64,000 nt of DNA from the NCBI RefSeq assembly GCF_963678635.1, contig NC_087064.1:52038684-52102683 (forward strand), read 5' to 3'. Position 1 is the first letter of the stretch. Every line of letters starts with the position of its first letter. The position numbers and the translations under genes are program-made. Source of the stretch: Symsagittifera roscoffensis. Taxonomy: Eukaryota; Xenacoelomorpha; Acoela; Convolutidae. Below the pieces are notes generated by a model, which was not told the origin of the DNA, did not search any database, and saw only the letters and a list, made by a program, of their open reading frames with translations. Positions 40,988 through 50,640 of the stretch are shown piece after piece.

Positions 40988-41046
40988 TATCTTCTGGTGA
41001 TCTATCTTCTGGTGATCTTCTGGTGATCTATCTTCTGGTGATCTAT
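40988..41046. repeat. 15-bp tandem repeat at the integrase break
   Basis: ATCTTCTGGTGATCT-type units occur about four times in tandem, one of them shortened to 11 bp. On the sense strand they encode repeats of the integrase DHQKI segment. The array lies exactly where the catalytic core is interrupted. Confidence 0.88.
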
Positions 41047-44000
41047 CTGCACGACCTCGTTGAATTCAGACGACTCAATCGATTGTAGAGGAAATCGTAA
41101 TTTCCTTGGATCCTTGACCTGTTGGCATGACAGGCACGCTGTTACCCATTTCTCACATGCTTTTTTCATTCCAGGCCACTCAAAGCGCTTCAGGATCCTC
41201 TGATACACTTTGTCGATTCCTTGATGGCCCATCTGATCATGCGACCTGAATAGTAGTTCTGTCTGATAGAGTTGTGGCAACACTATCGCGTTATATTTGT
41301 ATAAGACCTTGTCTTCTTCTCTTCTCCTGCAAGCCACGATCCCGTCCTTGTTCAGATATAATCTCCCCTCCTTCTGCATGAAGTATTGTCTCAGGATCCT
41401 ATAGCTGTCTTCTTCTAGGTCACCTTTGTCAGGTGCACCGTTTTCTATCCACCTTTTTAGGTTGCTTGTCATGCGATCATTTCTCTGCGCCCTTAGAAGG
41501 TCCGAGAGTCTGTATCTCGCCTTCAAGTACGTCTTCATGACTCTCATCTGACTATTCAGCTCGTTGGGCTGATGTGTGTCTTCTTCCATCTTAACGCACC
41601 AAATCTTCACCAACGGTTGTGTTTCTTGCTGAAACGGCTGAAGATCAGTCCTGACTACCTCTTTCTGCGGCAACAGGCTTATCGAACGTTTCGATACCGC
41701 TATCGTATCTAAGTCATCCGCTGCGTTGTCAAAGACTCTTACGCTTGGTATTAGGTAGCGATCGCTGTCCGGATCCTGGTACACCTCTCTGTCCAGGTCT
41801 CTCGCCCGAGTTTCCACTAGTAGCGTGTGTATCGCCAGTTCTGACAGTTCTGATCCCGAGGTCGAATTCCTGTCGGAATAGGTATCCATTCCTGAGTTTC
41901 GGGAATCATTATCCGTCGAAGGTGTTGTGCTGGAGACTGCACGCTCCTCCAGATCATGTCTGTATTTCCATCGCATCCATCTGAACTCCCCGGACAAAAC
42001 CTTGTTCTCTAGGTCCTGTTTCTCATCAGGAGTTTTCTCGTCTATCTCGGACTCCCCGGACCAATTCACTTGTCCCGGGTGTTGATCTTGTGATCGCTGG
42101 TTTTTCTCCTCATCCTTCTCCCCGGACAAATAGTCTTGCAGCAGATTTTGTTTTACAACTTCACCGTCTTTATCCCGGTCTACAAAGGTGACAGTTTTCT
42201 TTTGCCTGCCGCTCTCCTGTCCTTTCTGTCCGTAAGAAGTACTGGTTAAAATCTCTTGGGGTATTGAGGATACTAGTTGCTGAACTATTGTCCTACAATC
42301 CCTCTCGTTCTCTTCGTGTTGTCGTCTGGACGGCATGATCTTCACTTTCTCACTGATTGTCAGCGATGCCACTGCTGCTGTCCACTCGGGGTCATCTCTG
42401 GTCACTTCTCTTTCTAACAATCCACCCAGCATCCGCAATACTTGTGGTGTGACTTGCACCGTTTTATCCAATAGTGAGAGGCTGTTTATATTCATGCGAG
42501 AGAGTTCCTGCTGGACCAGGTTCGAGCGCAGCAACAGATCCAATGGGACCGGGTCCTCCCTTGACAGGATCTTTATCTCGGCTGCTTTCTCTACAGGTAA
42601 CTCAGCGTGCCCCGGAATTGGATGTCCAGACTTATCCAACCATCTCGTTAAGGGAAGCGCTTCATAAGTTTCTTTGTCCAGAAACGAGAATCCCTCCTTT
42701 ACTTCCGCCTGATTGGCTTGCTTCTGCTCCAATCTTTCATAGAACTCAGTTTTCTTGCTGAGACTGTCAGCACTCTGATGTTTATCACGCATCCTATGTT
42801 CGATTATCATATGGTAGCCATCCAGTCTTACTATCCATCTACCAATATAACTCTGATCCATCGAGTAGGTCTTCAACCAGGATAACGCTCTGTTGTCCAC
42901 GCGTAACTTGAAGGGAGCGCTCCCCAAGTATGCACGGTACTTCTCCACGAAGGTGACTACTGCAAACATTTCTGCTTTTGGTGCGCCATATTTCATCTCT
43001 GTGTCACTCAAGACTTTGCTGCCGTATGCAATGGGACGGAGAACTGTTCTTCCGTTCCATTCTTGCTCTTGATGCAATATTCCTGAGATGGCCACCACCG
43101 ATGCGTCTGTGTCAAGAACATACATGCCCTTTTCTGTAGGCATGCCCAGCACTGGCGCTTCGCACAGTTCCCGCTTTATGTTCTCGAAAGCAACTTGTGC
43201 CTCATCGTTCCATTCGAACTTTTTCCCTTTGTTGCGCATCAGCTTCTGCATCGGGTACACCTTGTCCGCGTATCCTTTTATGAATTCTCGGTAGTAATTG
43301 GCAAACCCTAGGAAGCTCATGAGCTGTGTGTCCGTTCTAGGAGCTTTCCATGTCAGCACAGCCTCTACTGCTTCTGGATCTGGCCTCACACCATGCCTGT
43401 CCACCATTCTTCCCAGGTACTTGATCGAATCCCTAAGGGTTTCACTTTTCGATGGTTTGCATTTCAAGCCTGCTCTTTTCATACATCCGAAGACCTCATC
43501 GAGCCGATCAATGTGATCCTCCAGGGTCGGTGTCGCTATGACTACATCATCCACGTAGCACATCAAGAGATTCCCGTACTTTTTGGTCACTCCTGTCAAA
43601 GCCTGAGCCATCAGCCTTTGAAAAGTTGCTGTTGCATTGCACAAGCCGAAGGGCATCCTCTTCCACTGGTACAACCCCAATTCGCACGCGAATCCGGTTT
43701 TCTCTCTGTCCTTCTTTCGCAGAGGAATCTGCCAGAAGGCAGAACCCAAGTCCAATGTGGTGAAGAACTTTGCATCACCAAGTTTAGATAGGCTCTCGTC
43801 TATTCGCGGTATCGGGTACGCATCTTTAATCGTTACCGCGTTCAAGTAACGAAAGTCGCAACAAAATCTAAGCTGCCCCCCTTTCTTTTTCGCCATGACT
43901 ACCCCGCAAGCCCACGGTGATTTCGAGGGTTCTATCATGTCGTATTCAAGCAACATTTCTATTTCCGCTCGGCACGCTTCCGATTTATGTGGCGTCATTC

Positions 44001-47000
44001 GCCTTGCGCCTTCCCTATGGGGAACGGCGCCCTCTTCTAGTTCGATTTCGTGTTCGAAGAAATTACAGCAACCGATGTCCGCCTTATGTTTTGAAAATAC
44101 CTCGGCGTTCCGATTTAGGAGGTCCCGCAATTTTTCAAAATCTCCCTCACCTATTTTTCCTTTTAAATGTTCTATTTCTGGCAAAACCGGTTTGTCAGAA
44201 TCTAGTTCACATGACGAGGGGCGTTCCGGAAAATTCGGGCAACCTGATAAGCCGTCGTCCGTTTCGGATTTCATTGAAAACAATTTATGAATAGATTTTA
44301 ATTCATTAATTCTCTTTAAGATTTTATCTTTATTTGCATGATAAGGACAGTCTTTCACATTATGTTTCTTCAAGTTTTGTGTCTCCTCATAGTCGGTCCT
44401 CATCGGCAAGGCGTAGCCAAGCTTCTTTCCACGCTGGATTGAAACCGTGGTGTCCAGTGTGTTCAACAACACACTGACACACAGTCCGTTTCGCGTTACC
44501 GAGAAGCTCCGGCCTAAAATCACCGAACTCTGACTATTTGGATTCGGTACTAAGCAAACCTGTTTGCTATCACTTAACGAATTTAAATTTCTCATTCTAA
44601 AAATTGCTACTACAGCTTGTCCTGGTTGTAACTTTACTTTTCTATCCAAAAAAACTGGTACCTTATTTTCATCTGTTATTATCCTATTAATTGGTCTCTT
44701 AACATACTTTCGGTCCGGGTTTCTAATCCGTATCAGACCGTTGTTCAAATCAATCATCACGTCAAAATTCCTGACAAAATCTCTGCCCAAGATGAATTGG
44801 TCGGCATCGTCCAGATTCTCTACCACCAGGAAGCTCATCCAAAGATCTCGTCCTCCCATGTGAAGGACCGTTATCGGTGTTCTTCCGGCTACGTAGATGG
44901 CTCCTCGATTTGCGGCGGCCAGTCGGAGGTTCGTAGGAATCAGATCTTCCCGTGTGAAGCCCATTCTCTCCCAAGTTTTTATCGGCATCACACTCACCAC
45001 CGCTCCTGTGTCCAGAAGCCCTGTGACTCCGATTTTTGTTCCGTTGGTGTCCAGCAGGTGTGCTGTCACATCTGCTTCATATCCAATGTGTACCGCGTCT
45101 TGTTCCATCATGGCGTCATGGCCTATCCTGCGGACTTTGAGTTCCTCTTCACCCAAATAGATCTGCCCTATTTGGTCATCATCTGTCGTTACATAAGTCC
45201 TGGTGTAGATACTGATCCCATCCACGTTCAGCATCACTTGATACGGCCCATAGACTTCTAGGTAGCGTCCATGAAGTTTCTTCATGCGAGGGCCACCCGT
45301 GGTTAGTAGTGCCCTCACAGCCCTCGACTCGGTGCGTGGCTCCATCTGCCTCAGATAGTCTGCATATGTGTCCAAATGCATCATAGTGAACTCAGACGGT
45401 TCACTCAGATTTCTGATTACCTGATGCCCTGCCACCGAGATTATCGACTGTATTTTACTTCCTTGCGGTGCCATACCGAACCTCTGACCAGAGATAACAT
45501 TAAGTTTCATGCTCAAGCTGCTTGGTGCTTTTGCCTCTTCAACTTCCGTTGCTTCAAAGGCGTTCAGTTGCTCCTGTAATTTTTCATTCTCCAGCTCGAG
45601 TTTCACCTTTTGCTCAATCTCTTTCGTCACTAGTTCCTGCTGTACTCTATTTATAGCATCCCTCGCAGCTGCCCTATAATCGATTTTGAAGTCATCGGCC
45701 GCAGTTGCTGGTTCCGGATCACGTGCTTCCTCTGTTACCGCTTGCATCTTCTTTGCCACCAGCTCTTGAGGTTTATCCTTTCTGCGTACCTCCGCTTCAC
45801 TCAAAAGTCGAGCCTTGCTGGCTTTCACTCCTGACAAAGCTTCTTCATGTCTTGGATGCTTGATGTCTGCTACTGCATCCCAGAATTGCGGACAATCTGA
45901 TTTAAAATGACCTTCCAAGTTACAAAAGAAACACCTCGGGCCGAATTTCGCAATTACTCCTCTCATGAAATCCTCATGATCCAACTCTGACGCATCTTCG
46001 TCCTCGAGGCTAAAGCCTATTGCTTTCATGCCTTGTTTGTAAGCTGGGCATGCTGACACATGATGGTCTGTTGAACTGCAATTAGCACAAGAACGTCTCT
46101 TGTCCATATCATCCCTCGGTTTGTACCAATTGTTCCCTTGGTTTGCTGGTCCGTTGTTAAAATTGCCATAATTGTTCTTGTAATATCCAGATCTCGAAGG
46201 AGGTTTCAACAAAAGATACTCTTTTGATTTGAGCCTCAACTCCTCCGGTGTTGGCGCATTAGTTGATAGTGGTGTGTAATGCGTTGCTAGCATCGTACGA
46301 AGTTCATCATTTTTCACACCATCGATGAATTTTGAGGCTACGGCCAGGTTCATCCTTCGGTTTGACTCATCCGGTTGGCTGCGTCTTCTCAGCATTTCCA
46401 AATCATCGAGAAACTTGTCTATTGTTTCATCTTCTCGTTGCCTCCGTTTCTCGAAGCGCATCATCGCCTGGTGCCCCTGCACCCCTGATCCGAAACGGTT
46501 TAACAAGATTTCGAAGATTTTCTCAGCAGTGTCACGTTGATACTGTTTCTTGGCCATGACACAGTTCAGGGCTGTCCCTTCTAAGTTGCTGGTGAGCGCG
46601 CTGCATTCCTGTCTCTCCAACAAGTCCTCTTCCTCGAAATGCAGCTTCATTACCTCTATCCAGGTATCAATACAGCCATCAGATTCGTCTTTGTAGGATC
46701 TTGGTTTCTTAAAGACTCTTCTGGACTTCTCACTGCGTTCATTGGTTCTTGATAACCTCGTCAGGAATGTCTCTAAAGACCTGTTCAGGGGTTCAAATGC
46801 TGTGGCCATTGCCGTAGCATCCCTTGAGTGTCCCGCTTGAGTGTCCTCACACCTTGTCGAAGGCTCTGTGTGCGGTGCATCCCTGCAATCCGAATCACCA
46901 TGAGCGTTTCCCGCTTGGCCCATGTGACTCCTCCTCGGGCTTGTATGCCCCATGTTGCCAGAATCGCTTCTCCCAGTCGCATGTGTGCTTTGCGTTGGTC

Positions 47001-48489
47001 GTTCGTTCGAGGTTTGTCTGTTCCCCGTTGAACTTGCTCTACTGTTCGGGCCCCATGCTGTATTACCCCTTGTGGCATAGCCTGATGAACTGCCCCTGCC
47101 TCTAGTGGATCCATACGTCTTCCTCCTTTGATGTTCATTGAAGTTCACCCTCGGTTCCCTGCTGGGACCTCCCGAGTTCGGCTCTCCTTCTTTTGGTCCA
47201 CTCTTGCTGCTTAGTAGCCCGTCCAACCTATCCATGATAGCCTGAGTTCGCCTCTCCATCATCGCGTCTATCTTTATGTCAAGAGACCCAAGAGACTGCT
47301 CTTGCTGTATTCTTAACTTCTCCATGTCGGCTCTTAAGCGTAACTCCCTCTGTTCCGCCTCTCTTGTCATTCGCGACAAGTTCCTCGTCATATGTTCGTC
47401 CGTTCTTTCTTTCAAGCGTTTTTCGCTTCTGCCAACTTCTTGTCTGTTGCGGTTTATTTCTTCCCGCAGACTTTCTCTTTCAATGTGAACTGCTCTTTCC
47501 AGTTCACTCATCCTTATCGACATCTGTTCATTTTGTTCTCCTAAACTGCCCACTATGTTGTTTAAGGCTTCCTCTAGTGCTGCCCCGTTATCCATGAGTG
47601 GCGTCACTAGTGGTGGTGTAACTCTGTCGGTCCCAGGTAGCTTCGTGCTGGTAGAGATCCGGGCCTTGACTCTCTGTCTTGACGTTTTATCATTATCTAT
47701 TTCAGGATCCGCTAACGCGTTGCCAAGCCCTCTGGTTCTACTCTCTTCAGGTTGTGGCTCCGAACTTGTCCTAATCGCGAAGTCCTTTGACTGGCCCGGT
47801 GTGTTTGCCTCTTTGCTTATCGTTGTCACTACACCAAATTTATCCATGGTTCCAGTCTCTCTTCCGACGTGTGCCTCACTCTCCTGGATCGAACTATTGA
47901 GACTGACTTGAGATCCAAAGTCCCCTTGCTCCTCTTCATCCTCTTCCTCCTGGGACTCCCCATCGTTTCCTGCTCCTCCTCCCATGCTGAATGGAAAGAT
48001 GTTTCCGAAGGTGTTCTTCATTCTTTCTGAGAACGATGATGAGGTTGTTTGTTTCCCAGTTCCGCTTGCCATCATAGTGTTGTCTGTCGGAGATCTTCTA
48101 GTTGCCGTTACTTCAGTTGAGATGTCGGACAGTTCCGAAATCTCCTCTCGATCCAATGTCCCGGTGGAAGTTGCAAAATCATGGCCTTGTTCTACCGGAG
48201 TAGATTCACTCGCCAGCCTTCTGCCTCTCCCTTCCAGTCCATTTACTCCCTGGTTGTCGTTCATGGTATGGTCCGTATTGACCTCCACTTCTAACAGTTC
48301 TCTTCGCTCTTCTGAGGTCTTCTGACTTCTCGTTTCAACCATTCTGCCTGAAACCGTCTCCTCTTTATCGGACCGGGATCGCTTGATCCAATCCACAAAA
48401 GGATCGGTCATCGTTTTTCTTTGCTTTTCAGGTATGAATTTCCTAGAGCTATTACCTCGTTTTGGTATCCTTGACTTGTCTAAGCTCAT
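41002..48489 (-). CDS. Gag-protease-RT-RNase H-integrase polyprotein of the giant Ty3 element (2495 codons, truncated)
   Basis: Residues 1-550 are a low-complexity region with a coiled coil (about 310-400). The gag capsid-like domain is about 600-770 (WIEVMKLHFEEEDLLERQ, FDKFLDDL-like). Two CX2CX4HX4C knuckles lie near 800 (CANCSSTDHHVSAC) and 850 (CFFCNLEGHFKSDC). The protease has LLDTGAVVSVMP near 1156. RT has FTTLDLGSAFWQIPL near 1573 and CYVDDVVIA near 1642. RNase H has VLDTDASVVAISG near 1789 and LRVDNRALSWL. A spacer of about 450 residues follows, then the integrase zinc-binding segment near 2414 (H...H...CLSC) and the first catalytic Asp (QIDHQKI). The frame ends in repeat sequence at 41002. 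Gag and pol share one frame with no visible recoding site. Confidence 0.93.
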   Translation of the reverse strand: MSLDKSRIPKRGNSSRKFIPEKQRKTMTDPFVDWIKRSRSDKEETVSGRMVETRSQKTSEERRELLEVEVNTDHTMNDNQGVNGLEGRGRRLASESTPVEQGHDFATSTGTLDREEISELSDISTEVTATRRSPTDNTMMASGTGKQTTSSSFSERMKNTFGNIFPFSMGGGAGNDGESQEEEDEEEQGDFGSQVSLNSSIQESEAHVGRETGTMDKFGVVTTISKEANTPGQSKDFAIRTSSEPQPEESRTRGLGNALADPEIDNDKTSRQRVKARISTSTKLPGTDRVTPPLVTPLMDNGAALEEALNNIVGSLGEQNEQMSIRMSELERAVHIERESLREEINRNRQEVGRSEKRLKERTDEHMTRNLSRMTREAEQRELRLRADMEKLRIQQEQSLGSLDIKIDAMMERRTQAIMDRLDGLLSSKSGPKEGEPNSGGPSREPRVNFNEHQRRKTYGSTRGRGSSSGYATRGNTAWGPNSRASSTGNRQTSNERPTQSTHATGRSDSGNMGHTSPRRSHMGQAGNAHGDSDCRDAPHTEPSTRCEDTQAGHSRDATAMATAFEPLNRSLETFLTRLSRTNERSEKSRRVFKKPRSYKDESDGCIDTWIEVMKLHFEEEDLLERQECSALTSNLEGTALNCVMAKKQYQRDTAEKIFEILLNRFGSGVQGHQAMMRFEKRRQREDETIDKFLDDLEMLRRRSQPDESNRRMNLAVASKFIDGVKNDELRTMLATHYTPLSTNAPTPEELRLKSKEYLLLKPPSRSGYYKNNYGNFNNGPANQGNNWYKPRDDMDKRRSCANCSSTDHHVSACPAYKQGMKAIGFSLEDEDASELDHEDFMRGVIAKFGPRCFFCNLEGHFKSDCPQFWDAVADIKHPRHEEALSGVKASKARLLSEAEVRRKDKPQELVAKKMQAVTEEARDPEPATAADDFKIDYRAAARDAINRVQQELVTKEIEQKVKLELENEKLQEQLNAFEATEVEEAKAPSSLSMKLNVISGQRFGMAPQGSKIQSIISVAGHQVIRNLSEPSEFTMMHLDTYADYLRQMEPRTESRAVRALLTTGGPRMKKLHGRYLEVYGPYQVMLNVDGISIYTRTYVTTDDDQIGQIYLGEEELKVRRIGHDAMMEQDAVHIGYEADVTAHLLDTNGTKIGVTGLLDTGAVVSVMPIKTWERMGFTREDLIPTNLRLAAANRGAIYVAGRTPITVLHMGGRDLWMSFLVVENLDDADQFILGRDFVRNFDVMIDLNNGLIRIRNPDRKYVKRPINRIITDENKVPVFLDRKVKLQPGQAVVAIFRMRNLNSLSDSKQVCLVPNPNSQSSVILGRSFSVTRNGLCVSVLLNTLDTTVSIQRGKKLGYALPMRTDYEETQNLKKHNVKDCPYHANKDKILKRINELKSIHKLFSMKSETDDGLSGCPNFPERPSSCELDSDKPVLPEIEHLKGKIGEGDFEKLRDLLNRNAEVFSKHKADIGCCNFFEHEIELEEGAVPHREGARRMTPHKSEACRAEIEMLLEYDMIEPSKSPWACGVVMAKKKGGQLRFCCDFRYLNAVTIKDAYPIPRIDESLSKLGDAKFFTTLDLGSAFWQIPLRKKDREKTGFACELGLYQWKRMPFGLCNATATFQRLMAQALTGVTKKYGNLLMCYVDDVVIATPTLEDHIDRLDEVFGCMKRAGLKCKPSKSETLRDSIKYLGRMVDRHGVRPDPEAVEAVLTWKAPRTDTQLMSFLGFANYYREFIKGYADKVYPMQKLMRNKGKKFEWNDEAQVAFENIKRELCEAPVLGMPTEKGMYVLDTDASVVAISGILHQEQEWNGRTVLRPIAYGSKVLSDTEMKYGAPKAEMFAVVTFVEKYRAYLGSAPFKLRVDNRALSWLKTYSMDQSYIGRWIVRLDGYHMIIEHRMRDKHQSADSLSKKTEFYERLEQKQANQAEVKEGFSFLDKETYEALPLTRWLDKSGHPIPGHAELPVEKAAEIKILSREDPVPLDLLLRSNLVQQELSRMNINSLSLLDKTVQVTPQVLRMLGGLLEREVTRDDPEWTAAVASLTISEKVKIMPSRRQHEENERDCRTIVQQLVSSIPQEILTSTSYGQKGQESGRQKKTVTFVDRDKDGEVVKQNLLQDYLSGEKDEEKNQRSQDQHPGQVNWSGESEIDEKTPDEKQDLENKVLSGEFRWMRWKYRHDLEERAVSSTTPSTDNDSRNSGMDTYSDRNSTSGSELSELAIHTLLVETRARDLDREVYQDPDSDRYLIPSVRVFDNAADDLDTIAVSKRSISLLPQKEVVRTDLQPFQQETQPLVKIWCVKMEEDTHQPNELNSQMRVMKTYLKARYRLSDLLRAQRNDRMTSNLKRWIENGAPDKGDLEEDSYRILRQYFMQKEGRLYLNKDGIVACRRREEDKVLYKYNAIVLPQLYQTELLFRSHDQMGHQGIDKVYQRILKRFEWPGMKKACEKWVTACLSCQQVKDPRKLRFPLQSIESSEFNEVVQIDHQKIDHQKITRR

Positions 48490-49176
48490 TCTCTATTTGT
48501 CACTTTCCTATGCCTACTCTTGACTCAATTGCTAGAGACCTTATAGTTTTATTAACAATAATAATGACACAACACAATAAATTTCACCAGATTCTATTAA
48601 ATAGTGACCACGAATCCCTGTATGTTGTCAGAGTACAGTTTGTATAAAATTTATTCACACTGACCGTTTATCGGTCCAAAGATCTGGAAACTAGCACAAT
48701 ATGATGTTATCAGTCAATTTAAAAGATAGTGTATTCACTACCCAATCAAGCACAGTTTACGTTGATTTAAAATCAAAAACAAAAATTATATATTGACACA
48801 ATATGAATGTATATATAAAAAAAACGTATGTGTCTTGTACTCTTAGTCGGTCGCAGTACAATAGTCGAACCTGTCTTTTAAAAAAAAAGCTTTCCCTGCT
48901 CGGTGCTGCACCAAACAGACAAAACTTTGAAGGCAGTAATTTTCTCAAGTGGGCGTCTATTGCACCCACCGAGTACTGTGTTACCTATCTGCCTTCGGAC
49001 TGCCCGAGCTAGACCTACTAAAATCCTCAGGGCAGTCACTTGTCCCAAAAACGTATTATGTTTCAATCCACACCAATGAGTCACGCTCTTTTTAATTTAG
49101 ACTTAGTGTCGCGAATATCCGAGTTCGGACCTGTTTTGTATTAGTCTGGTTCTTTTTGAGAGGCAAGTTACCAGTG

Positions 49177-50640
49177 CAGTCACTGATACCTAGCCTGTGT
49201 ATTAATAACCTAATACCTCTCGCTTTTTAGTCTTTCTTTCGTTTACCTAAGTCCTTAATAAAATGATACCCCTCCGGATTGGCACAAATAGGACCCTTCC
49301 GGACTGTCAGAATATAGACCCCTCCGGATTGGGACCCCTCCGAATTAGCAACTATAAGACCCCTCCGGATTCGGACCCCTCTGACTTTGAAAAATTTCGA
49401 CCCCTCCGGATTGGGAGCCCTTAGCTCTGTCAAAGTAGCTTTTCGTAGTTTTCTTAATTTCAGCTTATACCCCTCCGGATACGTTCTGCGTTGCCTTTAT
49501 GCTGTTTGAATTAACTGGGAAGGGTATAGGGTCCTTTCCTAGACCCCTCCGGTTTGAAGTTAAGGCACTTATTTGACAATTCACACTAACGGTGAAGGGT
49601 CTTATCACTTGCCTAATTTCGACTTCGAGGAACTGCAGCGTAGCGAAAGAATGCATTATCATAACAATGAACTAAAAATGTTTTAATTTGATACAAAGAA
49701 CGTATATATATATATAAATATGAGAATGGGTTTGAGTTTGATGTACTCTTTCATATATCCGAAATATTTGTGTATTTCCTGTGCTTTTGGGACTCTGGCG
49801 TATTTATTCTTGTGTTCACTGCTATATTGCCGCCAGTGTCCAGGGTCTCTCGGTTGACCTGGTTCACAATCTTGTGTGCCGTGACCCAAGCCTCCTGCTC
49901 CTCCGCCTCCGCCACCTTCTTCGACCTTCCCGGGGTGAGGAGTTGTTTCAACTTTGACCTCACACTCTCTTTCCCCTGCATGCCGCCCGGAAGTGACTCG
50001 TACTGGGAGACATACTCTCCAATTGCATTCACATGTCCCAGTGTCTGCTTCGCTGGCTTCCTTCTGATTGTCTCGATCGATTCGTCTTCAATGGGAAACA
50101 CGAATCGAGGCTCCTGTACCATCGGTCCTTTCGCGTCCGCTTTCAATAGCGTCTCGCACTCTGTGCCCCTAGACAGCCCCGCCCTAGACAGTCACTGATA
50201 CCTAGCCTGTGTAATAATAACCTAATACCTCTCGCTTTTTAGTCTTTCTTTCGTTTACCTAAGTCCTTAATAAAATGATACCCCTCCGGATTGGCACAAA
50301 TAGGACCCTTCCGGACTGTCAGAATATAGACCCCTCCGGATTGGGACCCCTCCGAATTAGCAACTATAAGACCCCTCCGGATTCGGACCCCTCTGACTTT
50401 GAAAAATTTCGACCCCTCCGGATTGGGAGCCCTTAGCTCTGTCAAAGTAGCTTTTCGTAGTTTTCTTAATTTCAGCTTATACCCCTCCGGATACGTTCTG
50501 CGTTGCCTTTATGCTGTTTGAATGAACTGGGAAGGGTATAGGGTCCTTTCCTAGACCCCTCCGGTTTGAAGTTAAGGCACTTATTTGACAATTCACACTA
50601 ACGGTGAAGGGTCTTATGACTTGCCTAATTTCGACTCTAT
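49177..50640. repeat. Direct duplication in the leader (about 450-bp arms, 1012-bp offset)
   Basis: The left arm is about 49177-49627 and the right arm about 50189-50639. For example CCTAATACCTCTCGC begins at 49209 and 50221. The arms are almost identical (a few substitutions, for example TTATCACTT against TTATGACTT near their ends), so the duplication is young. They enclose 49628-50188. Confidence 0.88.
49751..50186 (-). CDS. Coding-like island in the leader, possibly captured
   Basis: An open stretch of about 131-145 codons on the sense strand with higher GC and a protein-like composition (for example FPIEDESIETIRRKPAKQT, LPGGMQGKESVRSKLKQLL, AEAEEQEAWVTAHKIVNQV). It lies exactly between the two arms of the leader duplication and shares none of the CCCTCCGG motifs. 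I do not recognise the family. It may be an exon or cDNA fragment of a host gene picked up by the element, or part of an older leader protein. Confidence 0.4.

Noticed and set aside
49227-49433. 68-codon minus-strand frame repeated exactly at 50239-50445
   Set aside because: Identity is explained by the leader duplication, and the residues are the CCCTCCGG motif read through (NPEG repeats).
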